Assembly (NCBI GenBank): GCA_963823525.1
Contig: CAWGLW010000006.1
Span: 1,178,001-1,242,000 of the forward strand
DNA length: 64,000 bases
From: CAWGLW01 sp963823525
GTDB lineage: Bacteria; Pseudomonadota; Gammaproteobacteria; Steroidobacterales; Steroidobacteraceae
Reading direction: 5' to 3'
Both the position numbers and the translations under genes were made by a program. Positions within the stretch are counted from its first letter, which is position 1. Each line of letters begins with the position of its first letter. Positions 52,343 to 61,982 of the stretch are shown here, piece after piece. The notes beneath the pieces are model-generated. The model did not search any database. It was not told the DNA's origin and saw nothing but the letters and a program-made list of their open reading frames with translations.

Positions 52343-53274
52343 GGTGCAATCTCCACGCCAGTTTCTTTCTCTTCGAGCAGAAGACTGGACGGGTTGTCGC
52401 TCAGCTTGCGCGCCAGCCCGGCCATTTCCCCGCTCACCTCGCGCAGGTCAATGACCAGTTGCTGCAGCTCGACCACACCCGTACCGGCAAAGGTCGATAA
52501 GGTGGCCTCATTGTCCGACAGGATCCGCTCCAGGCTTTCCGTTACGCCAGCCAGTCGCTCGGAAGCCGTACTCATGTTTCCCAGGGAGGACTGCAGTTCG
52601 GGCGTGGAGGAATCGATGAGGCTTCTCAACTTGACCGTCATGGCCGAGGTCTCCGCGGCGGTGCGCTGCAGGTCAACCATCAGTTTTGCCGCCTGGCCGG
52701 TGATTTCGGGCATGCCCGCCGTCGTGCGTTCCAGGTTGTCGAGACTGGCCTTCACGGCCTGGATGTTATTTTCGGCAAGCAGCTGTTCGAGGCGATCGAA
52801 CACGGTTCCAGCCTGGCCAACGAGATCCGGCAGGCTATCAAGGAACGCCTCGATGCCACTTTTCTGCGATTGGATGACCGGGTACTGTGCACCCTGCTCG
52901 AGTGCGGACGTTGCACTGGCATTGGCATCGAGCTGCAGGTCAATGTAAAGCAGACCGGTCAGGCCCAGAAGCCCCAGGCGCGCACGCGTTGCACTGGAAA
53001 TCGGCGCCGTCAAATCGATCTGAGTGATCACCTCGACGCGGCCTGGATGATTTGCGTCGACTTTCAGGGCGAGCACCCGTCCCACATCCACGCCCAGATA
53101 ACGCACGGGGCTGCCCTTGGCCAGACCGCTCACCGAACCATCAAAGTAAATCTCGTAACGTTCGTAGACCCGGCGGTCACCTTTTCCCGAATACCACCAG
53201 ACAAATGCGAACGCTGCGGCAATCGCGAGCAGCACGAAGAGCGCGACAGCCGTGTATTTCGCATCACGTTCCAT
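52339..53274 (-). CDS. MCE/MlaD-family lipid transport protein
   Basis: A 311-residue protein with one N-terminal membrane helix (about 8-28) and one MCE domain (about 40-120; YFDGSVSGLAKGSPVRYLGVDVG). The C-terminal part is a long helical region. In MlaD and relatives MCE rings pass lipids between membranes. The ATG at 53274 overlaps the ATPase stop by 11 bases; a longer frame is open upstream, but only this start begins the membrane helix properly. Confidence 0.9.
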   Translation of the reverse strand: MERDAKYTAVALFVLLAIAAAFAFVWWYSGKGDRRVYERYEIYFDGSVSGLAKGSPVRYLGVDVGRVLALKVDANHPGRVEVITQIDLTAPISSATRARLGLLGLTGLLYIDLQLDANASATSALEQGAQYPVIQSQKSGIEAFLDSLPDLVGQAGTVFDRLEQLLAENNIQAVKASLDNLERTTAGMPEITGQAAKLMVDLQRTAAETSAMTVKLRSLIDSSTPELQSSLGNMSTASERLAGVTESLERILSDNEATLSTFAGTGVVELQQLVIDLREVSGEMAGLARKLSDNPSSLLLEEKETGVEIAP

Positions 53275-54049
53275 CCGAAGGAACCTCGTTCGCCGGGAAT
53301 GTCCGACCGCGTGCGCCGTGGAAATACTCGCGTATCCACGGGTGTGGGTTTGCCGCAATGCCCTCGAGCGTGTCCACGATCACCTTGCCGTCGACGAGTA
53401 CCGCAACACGGTCGCATGTCCGCGCAAGCGTGTCCAGATCGTGTGTGACCATGACGACCGTAAGCTGCAGCGTGTCGCGAAGGTACAGCACCAGTTCGTC
53501 GAACTCGGAGGCGGCGATCGGATCGAGGCCGGCGGTCGGCTCGTCCAGAAAGAGAATGGCCGGATCGAGGGCGAGTGCGCGTGCAAGCGACGCGCGCTTG
53601 ACCATGCCACCGGAGAGCTGGGCCGGGTATTTCGCCGCGGTGGGCAATGGCAGGCCGACCATGCGCAGACGCAGTTCGACCAGCTCACGATGTGTATCCT
53701 CAGGCAACTTCATGGCTTCAGCCACCGGCAGGATGATGTTTTCGGCAACTGTCAACGAGGTAAACAGCGCCCCCTGCTGGAAGGTCACACCATAGCGCCG
53801 CTTGACCTCGCGAAGCTCGCGCTCGCCGAGCCCGGTGATTTCGCGACCCTCGACCACGACGGTTCCGGAGTTCGGCTTGCGCAGGCCCAGCATCGTCTTC
53901 AACAACACCGACTTGCCGCTTCCGGAACCGCCGACAATACCGAAAATCTCGCCCGGCATGACATCAAAGCTGACGCCGTTGTGGACAACCTGCGTACCGA
54001 ACTGGTTCACGATGTCCCGGACCTGAATGACGGGTGCAATGCCTTGCAT
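53264..54049 (-). CDS. MlaF-type ABC transporter ATPase
   Basis: A 261-residue ABC ATPase with Walker A GGSGSGKS (40-47), signature LSGGM, Walker B ILFLDEPTAGLDP and switch His in VTHDLD. It belongs to the MlaF/MKL class that drives MCE transport. The ATG overlaps the permease stop (TGATG). Confidence 0.92.
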   Translation of the reverse strand: MQGIAPVIQVRDIVNQFGTQVVHNGVSFDVMPGEIFGIVGGSGSGKSVLLKTMLGLRKPNSGTVVVEGREITGLGERELREVKRRYGVTFQQGALFTSLTVAENIILPVAEAMKLPEDTHRELVELRLRMVGLPLPTAAKYPAQLSGGMVKRASLARALALDPAILFLDEPTAGLDPIAASEFDELVLYLRDTLQLTVVMVTHDLDTLARTCDRVAVLVDGKVIVDTLEGIAANPHPWIREYFHGARGRTFPANEVPSDGT

Positions 54050-55164
54050 CAGAAATCAATTTCGAGAAAGAACATGGCAAACAGCGCATCGGCGAAGATG
54101 ACCAGGAAGATCGACTGCACGACAGCCACCGTCGTCAGGCGCCCGAGTTCGCGAGAGGAATCACGCACCTGCAGGCCACGCAGTGTGCCGGTCAGCGCGA
54201 TCAGCAGTCCGAAAACCGGCGCCTTGATCATGCCGGCCCAGAAGGTCGTGGGCCCGACCGCCGAGTCGAGCCGCATCACAAATTGCGAAAAAGGCAGATC
54301 CAGCAGGTAGGTCGTCAGCATTGCGCCACCGGCCAGCCCCATTGCGTCGGCAACCACGGTCAGTAGCGGCAGGGCGATCACGAGCCCGAGCACGCGGGGC
54401 AGCACCAGGACCTCGTAGGGGTTCATGCCCATGGACTCGAGCGCGTCGACCTCGTCGTTGAGCCGCATTACGCCGAGTTCGGCCGCGAACGCGCTGCCCG
54501 TTCGGCCGGCTACCATGATTGCCGTGAGCAGTACGCCGAGTTCGCGCAGCACGCCGATCGCCACGAGATCCACGGTAAAAATTTCGGCGCCGAACGGCCG
54601 TAACTGCTGGGCCCCGATATACGCAGAGATCACACTGATCAGGAACGCGATGACAGACACCACGGGAATCGCCTGTACGCCGGTCTCGTAGATATGTCGT
54701 ACGACCGAGGGAATTCGCAGCCGCCTGAGACTTGTCCAGCTCGTCGCCGTCGTGCTGACGAGCTGCCCGCCAAAGGTGAGCGCTTCAAGCCAGGAAAGCA
54801 GGCGCGCTTCAACCGCCTGGCCAAAACGAACCAGCCAGCCCGGACGGGGTTCACCTTCCGGCGGTGGCATTGAACCGGCCTCACGCGCCGCCAGTGCCTG
54901 CAGGAACTGTGCATGCTCCGGCGTTTCGCCGACGATCGACAAACGGCTGCCGGCCGACTGGCGTTCGGCCAGCATGCGCTGCAGCAACCACGCGGGACCA
55001 ATATCAAACTCACCGGCCGAACTGAAGTCCACGGTCAGGTCACCCAGGGGATTTTCACCCAAATCGCGCAACTCGCGCTCGAGTGCTGGTGCATCGACCA
55101 TTCGGCAATCGCCGCTCAGTCGCAGGCACGCCGTTGCGGCATCATATTTGACTTCGAACCCCAT
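54049..55164 (-). CDS. MlaE-type permease with fused STAS domain
   Basis: A 371-residue fusion. Residues 1-100 form a STAS (MlaB-like) domain and 125-371 the MlaE permease with 5-6 membrane helices and AGRTGSAFAAELGVMRLNDEVDALESMG, the family's coupling region. In the classical Mla system MlaB is separate and stabilises MlaF; here it is joined to the permease. First gene of the operon, divergent from the Kef gene across 134 bases. Confidence 0.9.
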   Translation of the reverse strand: MGFEVKYDAATACLRLSGDCRMVDAPALERELRDLGENPLGDLTVDFSSAGEFDIGPAWLLQRMLAERQSAGSRLSIVGETPEHAQFLQALAAREAGSMPPPEGEPRPGWLVRFGQAVEARLLSWLEALTFGGQLVSTTATSWTSLRRLRIPSVVRHIYETGVQAIPVVSVIAFLISVISAYIGAQQLRPFGAEIFTVDLVAIGVLRELGVLLTAIMVAGRTGSAFAAELGVMRLNDEVDALESMGMNPYEVLVLPRVLGLVIALPLLTVVADAMGLAGGAMLTTYLLDLPFSQFVMRLDSAVGPTTFWAGMIKAPVFGLLIALTGTLRGLQVRDSSRELGRLTTVAVVQSIFLVIFADALFAMFFLEIDF

Positions 55165-55298
55165 CGTTCTGCGCTGCTACCTCGTAACCCTGCAGGGCCT
55201 GCCCGGACATGACCTGGACCCACTGGCCCGGCACCTTCGAAGGCCGATACCTGCAAGCGCCTGAATGCTAGCATCGTGGCGGTCAAAGGGTGGATGCC

Positions 55299-57278
55299 AT
55301 GACAGGTAGCGTTCTTTCACAGGTCCTGGTGCTCCTTGCCGGCTCGTTGCTGGTGCTGAGCCTCATGCGGCGATTCGCGCTGCCGCCGATCATTGGCTAT
55401 CTCGTCGTCGGAATGATTCTTGGTCCCAATGCGCTCGGGCTCGTCGGCAACGAAAAGACAGTGCACATCCTCGCTGACTATGGCGTCGTCTTCCTGGTTT
55501 TCACGCTCGGTCTGGAGTTCTCGCTGGCTCGAATGATTGCAATGAAGTCCGAGGTTTTCGGGATCGGCGGCCTGCAGATGCTGATCACGACAGCGGTATT
55601 CGCCGTGGCCGCATGGGCACTCGGCGTTGCCACGCCGGTGGCCATCGTTCTCGGCGGCGCCATCGCAATGAGTTCGACCGCCGTGGTTCTCAAGCAGCTG
55701 GGCGATCAGCTCGAGCTGACCCGGACTCACGCCAGGCTAGCCGTCGGCATTCTGCTTTTCCAGGATCTTGCCTTTGTTCCGCTGCTGGCGCTGGCCAGTT
55801 CGATCGCCGGTCAGGGGGAGGCTTTGAGTGCCAGCTGGGCACTGGGCATGGTTATGCGGGCCATCTTCGCGCTTCTCGCCGTGCTGGTGACTGGCCGATG
55901 GCTGCTGAGGCCGCTGTTCCATGAGATTGCCCGACATCGCAGCAGCGAGACATTCACCTTGACCGTGCTCTTCGTTGTGCTCGCCAGTGCGTGGGCCACG
56001 GACGCGCTGGGACTCTCGATGGCGCTGGGCGCGTTCCTGGCAGGGATGTTGCTGGCAGAAACGGAGTTTCGGTATCAGACCGAGGCCGTGATCAAGCCGT
56101 TTCGCGACATCCTGCTCGGTTTGTTCTTTATCACGGTTGGAATGCTGCTCGATGCGCAGCTTTTTCTTCGCCAGCTGCCGCTCGTACTGGCGATGCTCGT
56201 CACACTGCTCGCGGTCAAGGCATTGATCGTTTACCTGATTGTTCATCGTTTCATTCACAACCGGCGTAAGGCGCTGCGAACCGGCCTGCTGATCGCGATG
56301 GGCGGGGAATTCGGTTTTGCGCTGCTGACCGTGCTGCTCAGTGCGCGCGTCATGGAGGACGGCACGATCCAGGCACTGCTGACCGCGATTGTGCTCAGCA
56401 TGCTGGTCGGCTCTCTGCTGGTTCGCCACAACCGGTCGATCGCCGACCGACTGCTAAAGCGTGAAATGACCAGGCCAGCAGACATCGTGCTCGAGACGGC
56501 TGCGACACGAGAACTCGCCGAACGCGAGCACGTGATCATCTGTGGCTACGGACGCGTCGGGCAGAACCTGGCGCGCATCCTGCAGCGAGCGGGATTTGAA
56601 TACATTGCGCTCGATCTCGACCCGTTCCGGGTGCGTGATGCACGGCTCGCCGGAGATACCGTTGTCTATGGCGACGCCTCGGACGGGGAAATTCTGCCCT
56701 CTCTGGGACTGGATCGGGCCAGTGTCGTGGTAATTTCTTTCAGTGCCCCCGACGTGGCACGGAAGATCGTACGCGCGGTACGACGCCTGCGAATGGATGT
56801 GCCCGTCCTGGTGCGTACCGACGACGATACCCAGCTCGATGCGTTGCGAAACGAAGGGGCAACCGAAGTCATCCCCGCCACGTTCGAGACCAGTCTTTCA
56901 CTCGCGAGTCACGTGCTGATGTTCCTGAAGATGCCGGCTCAGGAGGTCATGCAGACCACGGACGAGATTCGCCAGAATCGGTATTCAATGCTGCGCAGCA
57001 TCTTTCGCAGGGAAGACGCACCCATTGTCGACTACCGGCACAGCATGCCCCAGCAACTGCGCACGGTGATCCTGCCGCCCGGCGCCCACGCGGTTGGGCA
57101 CACGATTTCCGGAATGGGTTTTGCGGACGGCGCCGTCATCGTGACCGCCCTGCGCCGCGATGGCATCGTGGGTCGGGACCCGGACCCGGGTACCGAGCTC
57201 AGGCAGGGCGACGTACTGGTCCTCTACGGCGCGCCGGAGGACCTGGAACGGGCCGAATCGACCCTGCTGATGGGCTGA
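55299..57278 (+). CDS. Kef-type K+/H+ antiporter
   Basis: A 659-residue CPA2 family antiporter: 12-13 membrane helices (about 1-385), then a TrkA-N NAD-binding domain (EHVIICGYGRVGQNLARIL) and a TrkA-C domain at the end (about 575-655). It resembles KefB/KefC or YbaL, which expel K+; the glutathione-binding residues of KefC cannot be confirmed here. The ATG at 55299 has AAAGG nine bases upstream; a GTG three codons earlier is also open. Confidence 0.87.
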   Translation: MTGSVLSQVLVLLAGSLLVLSLMRRFALPPIIGYLVVGMILGPNALGLVGNEKTVHILADYGVVFLVFTLGLEFSLARMIAMKSEVFGIGGLQMLITTAVFAVAAWALGVATPVAIVLGGAIAMSSTAVVLKQLGDQLELTRTHARLAVGILLFQDLAFVPLLALASSIAGQGEALSASWALGMVMRAIFALLAVLVTGRWLLRPLFHEIARHRSSETFTLTVLFVVLASAWATDALGLSMALGAFLAGMLLAETEFRYQTEAVIKPFRDILLGLFFITVGMLLDAQLFLRQLPLVLAMLVTLLAVKALIVYLIVHRFIHNRRKALRTGLLIAMGGEFGFALLTVLLSARVMEDGTIQALLTAIVLSMLVGSLLVRHNRSIADRLLKREMTRPADIVLETAATRELAEREHVIICGYGRVGQNLARILQRAGFEYIALDLDPFRVRDARLAGDTVVYGDASDGEILPSLGLDRASVVVISFSAPDVARKIVRAVRRLRMDVPVLVRTDDDTQLDALRNEGATEVIPATFETSLSLASHVLMFLKMPAQEVMQTTDEIRQNRYSMLRSIFRREDAPIVDYRHSMPQQLRTVILPPGAHAVGHTISGMGFADGAVIVTALRRDGIVGRDPDPGTELRQGDVLVLYGAPEDLERAESTLLMG

Positions 57279-57389
57279 TTTGACTGCAGAGTGAACCGCA
57301 CGGCCGTCTCGCTTGTCCCCGGCGCAATGCATACGCGATGATCGGCCGGGTCGGCCGCCCCGGCGGCAGCACGAACGTGGGTCTTCACA

Positions 57390-58580
57390 GTGACTACAAT
57401 CGGTACTCCGCTTTCGCCTTCGGGCACACGCGTGTTGTTGCTCGGCGCGGGCGAACTCGGCAAGGAGGTGGCCATCGAGGCGCAGCGCCTCGGGGCCGAG
57501 GTCATCGCCGTTGACCGGTACAGCAACGCGCCGGCGATGCAGGTCGCGCACCGCTGTGCCGTGCTGGACATGCTCGATGCCCAGGCTTTGCGAGCGCTGC
57601 TGCTTCGCGAACAGCCGGCGCTCATCGTTCCGGAGATCGAAGCGATCGCGACCCCGGTGCTGGTTGAACTGGAGCGCGGAGGGTTCAAGGTCATACCGAC
57701 GGCACGAGCCGCGCAATTGACGATGGATCGGGAAGGGATACGCCGGCTGGCGGCCGAGGAACTGGGCCTGCGCACGTCACCGTTCCGGTTCGCCGGAAAC
57801 GTATCAGAATACCGCCACGCCATTGATGCACTCGGCTTTCCCTGCGTCGTCAAGCCCGTGATGAGTTCCTCCGGCAAAGGACAGACTCTGTTGACAGGAC
57901 CGGAGGGCGTGCAGCGTGCCTGGGATTACGCGCAGGCCGGGGGTCGAGCCGGGGCGGGACGGGTGATCGTCGAGGGCTTCGTCGACTTCGATTATGAGAT
58001 CACCTTGCTGACTGTGCGCCACACCGAGGGAACACTTTTCTGCGAACCGATCGGGCACCGGCAGGTCGATGGCGACTATCGAGAATCGTGGCAACCGCAG
58101 CCAATGCGTACCACGGCTCTGGCCCGTGCGCAACACATGGGGCAGGCCATAACCGGCGCGCTCGGCGGCTGCGGAATTTTCGGCGTTGAATTGTTCATCA
58201 AGGGCGATGAGGTCTGGTTCAGCGAGGTCTCGCCGCGCCCGCATGACACGGGTCTGGTCACGCTGATTTCCCAGGATCTTTCGGAGTTCGCATTGCACGT
58301 TCGGTCGATCATGGGCCTGCCCGTGCCCGCCATCCGCCAATATGGCCCGGCGGCCTCCTGTGCCATCCTGATCGACGGCGACTCGCAAGACGTGCGGTTT
58401 CACCATCTCGAACGCGCGCTGGCCGAACCCGACACGGACCTGCGATTGTTCGGAAAACCCGAGGTGCACGGCAGGCGCCGCATGGGAGTCGCGCTGGCCC
58501 TCGGCGACGATCTCGATAACGCACGCGAAAAGGCCCGCCGGGCCGCCGAAATTGTCATGGCGGGGGCTGAGACAGGCTGA
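57390..58580 (+). CDS. purT: Formate-dependent GAR transformylase (PurT)
   Basis: A 396-residue ATP-grasp enzyme that formylates glycinamide ribonucleotide with formate and ATP in purine synthesis. N-terminal VLLLGAGELGKEVAIEAQRLG, PEIEAIATPVLVELE, the ATP-grasp loop MSSSGKGQTL, and the metal-binding EVSPRPHDTGLVTLISQ. Length matches E. coli PurT (392). The start is GTG. Downstream is a 217-base gap. Confidence 0.95.
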   Translation: MTTIGTPLSPSGTRVLLLGAGELGKEVAIEAQRLGAEVIAVDRYSNAPAMQVAHRCAVLDMLDAQALRALLLREQPALIVPEIEAIATPVLVELERGGFKVIPTARAAQLTMDREGIRRLAAEELGLRTSPFRFAGNVSEYRHAIDALGFPCVVKPVMSSSGKGQTLLTGPEGVQRAWDYAQAGGRAGAGRVIVEGFVDFDYEITLLTVRHTEGTLFCEPIGHRQVDGDYRESWQPQPMRTTALARAQHMGQAITGALGGCGIFGVELFIKGDEVWFSEVSPRPHDTGLVTLISQDLSEFALHVRSIMGLPVPAIRQYGPAASCAILIDGDSQDVRFHHLERALAEPDTDLRLFGKPEVHGRRRMGVALALGDDLDNAREKARRAAEIVMAGAETG

Positions 58581-58731
58581 CGTCGCCACGTAGCGACGTC
58601 CCGGGCATGGCGGCGGCACGCCGATGCTCAGGCAAAAGCGATCCAGCAGCGGCCGGTTGAAACCCGGCGCTTCGGGCAACCCCGTTCCATTGTGCAGAAA
58701 TCCCGAACGGTCATTTCACGAAAACGAGGCA

Positions 58732-58748
58732 TATATCTAATAGTTATA
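58732..58748 (+). promoter_or_regulatory. Operator dyad candidate before the TetR gene
   Basis: TATATCTA-A-TAGTTATA is a 17-base imperfect palindrome with seven of eight arm positions paired, 49 bases before the TetR start. TTGACA at 58763-58768 may be a -35. Short AT-rich dyads of this kind are usual TetR-family operators, so self-control of the efflux operon is likely. Confidence 0.5.
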
Positions 58749-58797
58749 CCATCGCCTATTTATTGACATCGCGTCAGGTCCTGCTCAGGATTGCGCC

Positions 58798-59451
58798 ATG
58801 TCGTACATCAACGAACGTCGTCAGGAAGAACGCGCTCGCCGACGCGAAGAAATCATCGACGCGGCCGAATCGATTTACGCCGAGCTTGGCTGGGACGCAG
58901 TGACCATGGACAAAGTGGCGCGCACTGCGCGCCTGAGCCGGGCATTGCTGTACGTCTATTTCCAGGACAAGGGCGACCTGCACCTCGCCATCGTCGAGAG
59001 GGCCCTCGTGACGTTGCGCCTGCGCATGGAGGCGGCCATCGTCGCGGGCCAGCCCGGCCTCGATCAACTCGAGGCGATCGGCCGCGCCTACCTCGCCTTC
59101 GCGCAGGAATCTCCACACCTCTTCGATGCATGCGCCCGTTTCCAGACTCATCACGGCGACGAGGACGTAACGCATCCGAGCACCCTGGACTGCACCTCGG
59201 CCGGGCACCGGGTGCACGAAACCGTCGTCGCAACACTGCGGGAAGGCATCGAAGACGGCTCGATCCGCAACGACCTGGTGGACCTGAACGCCACCGCGAT
59301 CAACGCCTGGGCCTTTTCGCATGGCGTGATCCAGATCCTGGCGTCGAAAGGCGGACAGATCGCAAAGGCGGGTACTACGTCCGACGCTGTCACCGAACAG
59401 GCATTCAGCCTGATACGCCGCGCGTTGCAGCCGGCCAGGCAGCCGTCCTGA
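58798..59451 (+). CDS. TetR-family repressor
   Basis: A 217-residue TetR regulator. N-terminal helix-turn-helix (about 15-62: AAESIYAELGWDAVTMDKVARTARLSRALLYVYFQDKGDL region) and a less conserved ligand-binding half. It is the first gene of the efflux operon and its TGA overlaps the next ATG (TGATG). It probably represses the operon until an inducer binds. Confidence 0.9.
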   Translation: MSYINERRQEERARRREEIIDAAESIYAELGWDAVTMDKVARTARLSRALLYVYFQDKGDLHLAIVERALVTLRLRMEAAIVAGQPGLDQLEAIGRAYLAFAQESPHLFDACARFQTHHGDEDVTHPSTLDCTSAGHRVHETVVATLREGIEDGSIRNDLVDLNATAINAWAFSHGVIQILASKGGQIAKAGTTSDAVTEQAFSLIRRALQPARQPS

Positions 59452-60899
59452 TGAACGGCTTCGCAATGGTCGCGCTCGCCTCCCTGGCCTTTCCCGACCC
59501 GGCCACCGAGCCGGCCCTGCCCAAGCCATCGCCGTTTGAACTCAGCGTCGAAGAAGGGCTCCAACTCGTGCTGAACGACGCACTCACCGCCAACCTGGAG
59601 TTGCGTGCCGGCTCGGCGACGGTACAGCAGCGCATGGCTGCACTCGACCAGGCGCGCGCCCGATACCTGCCCGCGCTCGATCTCGTCGCTCGCTACTCGG
59701 TGGCTGACGGTGGGCGCACAATCGAGTTTCCGGTCGGCGATCTGCTCAATCCGGTCTACGAGACGCTTGACGACATGCTGGTTGCCGACGGGCTGCCGCC
59801 CCGGTTTCCGCGTGTGGAAAACCAGGAGATCTCGTTGCTGCGCGAGCATGAGCAGGAGACCCGGTTCGTCCTGCGCCAACCGGTTTATGAGCCGCGCATC
59901 GGGCCGGCCGTAGAGGCCAGCCGTCAGGAACTGAACCGGGTGGAGTACAACCTGTCCGCGTTACGTAACCGCGTCCTTCGGGACACCCGGCAAGCCTATT
60001 ACCGCTGGATAGCCACGCAACAGGCCGTGCTGATTCTCGACGCCAGCCGCGACCTCGCTCAGGTCAATCTCGATGCAAACGAGAGCCTGTACCGAAACGG
60101 CCGCATAACGCGTGACTTCGTCTATCGCGCCGAAGCCGACGTTCTGGAGATAGAGCAACGCCGTCTCGCAGCAGAAAGCCAGGTACGCATTGCCCGTAGC
60201 TACGTCAATCTGCTTCGAAACCTGCCACTGGAGACCGCCCTGCCGCGCTCAGCGATCGACGAAAATGCGGTCGAGCGCGCTCGCAGCCGCGTGATCCAGC
60301 GGCTGGCCGGCAGGCCGCTGCAGGCCCCGGAGCTGCAGCAACTTGCAACGGAGCGGCGCGCCGAACTGAGAGGACTCGACGCTGCGATCGCAACCGGCGA
60401 AGCCCGGCAGGAACTTGCCCGGGCGGCATTCAAACCGACACTCGCGTTTGGGGCCGAGGCGGGCATACAGGGCGAGGACTACGGCTTCGGAAACGACGAT
60501 CGCTACGTGCTCGCTTCGCTGATTCTGCGCTGGAACGCCTACCGCGGGGGCGCTGATCGCGCCGCTTTGAGCGAAGCGCGCGCGTTTACCGAAGAAATTC
60601 GCGCAACGAGGGATCTGGCCGCACGGCAGGTCCAACAGGAAGTCCTGCAGTCACTGGAGGGCCTCCGGGTCGCCGACGCGTCGCTGGAGACCGCGTCGAA
60701 GCGGCTTCAGGCGGCCGCAGGCGCGTTCCGCATCACCAGCCGAAAGCGCGATCTCGGCCAGGTGAACCAGACCGAGTTCATTGACGCGAGACGGTCGCTG
60801 ACTGAAGCACAGTTGAACCTGACCCGGGTACGCACCGAATTCCTGGCGCAACTCGCGGAACTCGACTTTGCGATCGGCGACGTACGCTATCTCGATTGA
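59451..60899 (+). CDS. TolC-family outer membrane protein
   Basis: A 482-residue outer-membrane efflux protein of the TolC family with two helical hairpin repeats; LEEL-like start ELSVEEGLQLVLNDAL, later TRQAYYRWIATQQAV and LGQVNQTEFIDARRSLTEAQLNL. The ATG at 59451 follows the TetR stop directly; the signal peptide is short. It is one of two TolC-type proteins in the window; this one serves the RND system downstream. Confidence 0.88.
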   Translation: MNGFAMVALASLAFPDPATEPALPKPSPFELSVEEGLQLVLNDALTANLELRAGSATVQQRMAALDQARARYLPALDLVARYSVADGGRTIEFPVGDLLNPVYETLDDMLVADGLPPRFPRVENQEISLLREHEQETRFVLRQPVYEPRIGPAVEASRQELNRVEYNLSALRNRVLRDTRQAYYRWIATQQAVLILDASRDLAQVNLDANESLYRNGRITRDFVYRAEADVLEIEQRRLAAESQVRIARSYVNLLRNLPLETALPRSAIDENAVERARSRVIQRLAGRPLQAPELQQLATERRAELRGLDAAIATGEARQELARAAFKPTLAFGAEAGIQGEDYGFGNDDRYVLASLILRWNAYRGGADRAALSEARAFTEEIRATRDLAARQVQQEVLQSLEGLRVADASLETASKRLQAAAGAFRITSRKRDLGQVNQTEFIDARRSLTEAQLNLTRVRTEFLAQLAELDFAIGDVRYLD

Positions 60900-60909
60900 G
60901 GACACCACA

Positions 60910-61974
60910 GTGAAAGGCAACAGACCATGGGCGCTATTGGCGAGCGCATTGCTGATGACCGCGTGCGGTGGTGAGTCGGTGCCCTCAGCCGCGGAGCCAG
61001 CCGCTCGTCCGGCGCCTGTCCGCACGGCACCGGTCGAGACGATATCCGCCGAGACGCGGGTCAGAACCGTCGGTGTACTCGCGCCACAGGACGAAATTCG
61101 CCTTTCCTTCAAGACCGGCGGCGTTATCGATCATATTCATGTCGAAGCCGGCGACCAGGTCGTTCGTGGACAGTTGCTCGCTGTGCTGAAAAGCACCGAG
61201 GTGGATGCAGCGGTCGCCCGCGCCCGCGAAGCGGCCGACAACGCAAAGCTAGACCTGGAACGCGGCCGGCGACTGCAGGCTGACGAAGTCGTCGCCGATG
61301 AACTGGTTGAAGACCTGGCAACCGCTTACGAGATCGCCAATGCGAATCTGCGCAGCGCACGATTCAATGCACGCTTTGCGCGTGTCGAGGCGCCGGCCGA
61401 CGGAATCGTCCTGGATCGACTCGCGGAGGACAGCGAACTGGTGCAGGGCGGGCAGCCGGTCCTGCTGCTGGGCGCCACCGACGAAGGCTGGGTAGTTCGC
61501 GTCTCGCTCGCGGATCGTGACGTGGTGCGTGTCAAGTCCGGCGCCACGGCCCAAGTGCGTTTCGACGCTTTTCCGGACAGGGAATTTTCCGGAATCGTCT
61601 CGCACGTCGCCTCCAGCTCGGATCGGCAGACGGGAACCTTTGAGGTTGAGATCCGCGTCGACCCGGAGGGTGCACGGTTCGTGCGCGGCCTCGTCGCGAG
61701 AATTGATCTCCTGCTGGATGAGGCGGGCAGTCCGCGGACCCGGAACGTCGTACCACTGACGGCGCTGGTCGAAGCCGACGGCCCCGATGGCCTGGTCTAC
61801 ATACTGGACGCGAGTGCGGGCGTAGCCCGGCGCCGGCAGGTGGTCGTCGGCGCGATTGTCGGTAACAAGGTGGTCGTGCACACAGGACTCGAGCCCGGTC
61901 AGCAGGTCATCACTGACGGCGCCGCCTGGCTCAGCGACGGCGAAGCTGTCCGGGTCGTCCGCGAGGCGGGCTGA
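60910..61974 (+). CDS. RND efflux adaptor lipoprotein
   Basis: A 354-residue membrane fusion protein. It starts with GTG preceded by GAGGA, and the signal peptide ends at lipobox LMTAC with Cys19, so it is anchored in the inner membrane by lipid. The lipoyl halves are in IRLSFKTGGVIDHIHVEAG and VEAPADGIVLDR, separated by a helical hairpin. It works with the pump downstream. Confidence 0.9.
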   Translation: MKGNRPWALLASALLMTACGGESVPSAAEPAARPAPVRTAPVETISAETRVRTVGVLAPQDEIRLSFKTGGVIDHIHVEAGDQVVRGQLLAVLKSTEVDAAVARAREAADNAKLDLERGRRLQADEVVADELVEDLATAYEIANANLRSARFNARFARVEAPADGIVLDRLAEDSELVQGGQPVLLLGATDEGWVVRVSLADRDVVRVKSGATAQVRFDAFPDREFSGIVSHVASSSDRQTGTFEVEIRVDPEGARFVRGLVARIDLLLDEAGSPRTRNVVPLTALVEADGPDGLVYILDASAGVARRRQVVVGAIVGNKVVVHTGLEPGQQVITDGAAWLSDGEAVRVVREAG

Positions 61975-61982
61975 GCGCCATC

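Noticed and set aside
58580..58599. ACGTCGC-CACGTA-GCGACGT hairpin after purT as a terminator
   Set aside because: The stem is perfect but only 7 pairs long, and no T-run follows on the plus or minus strand.
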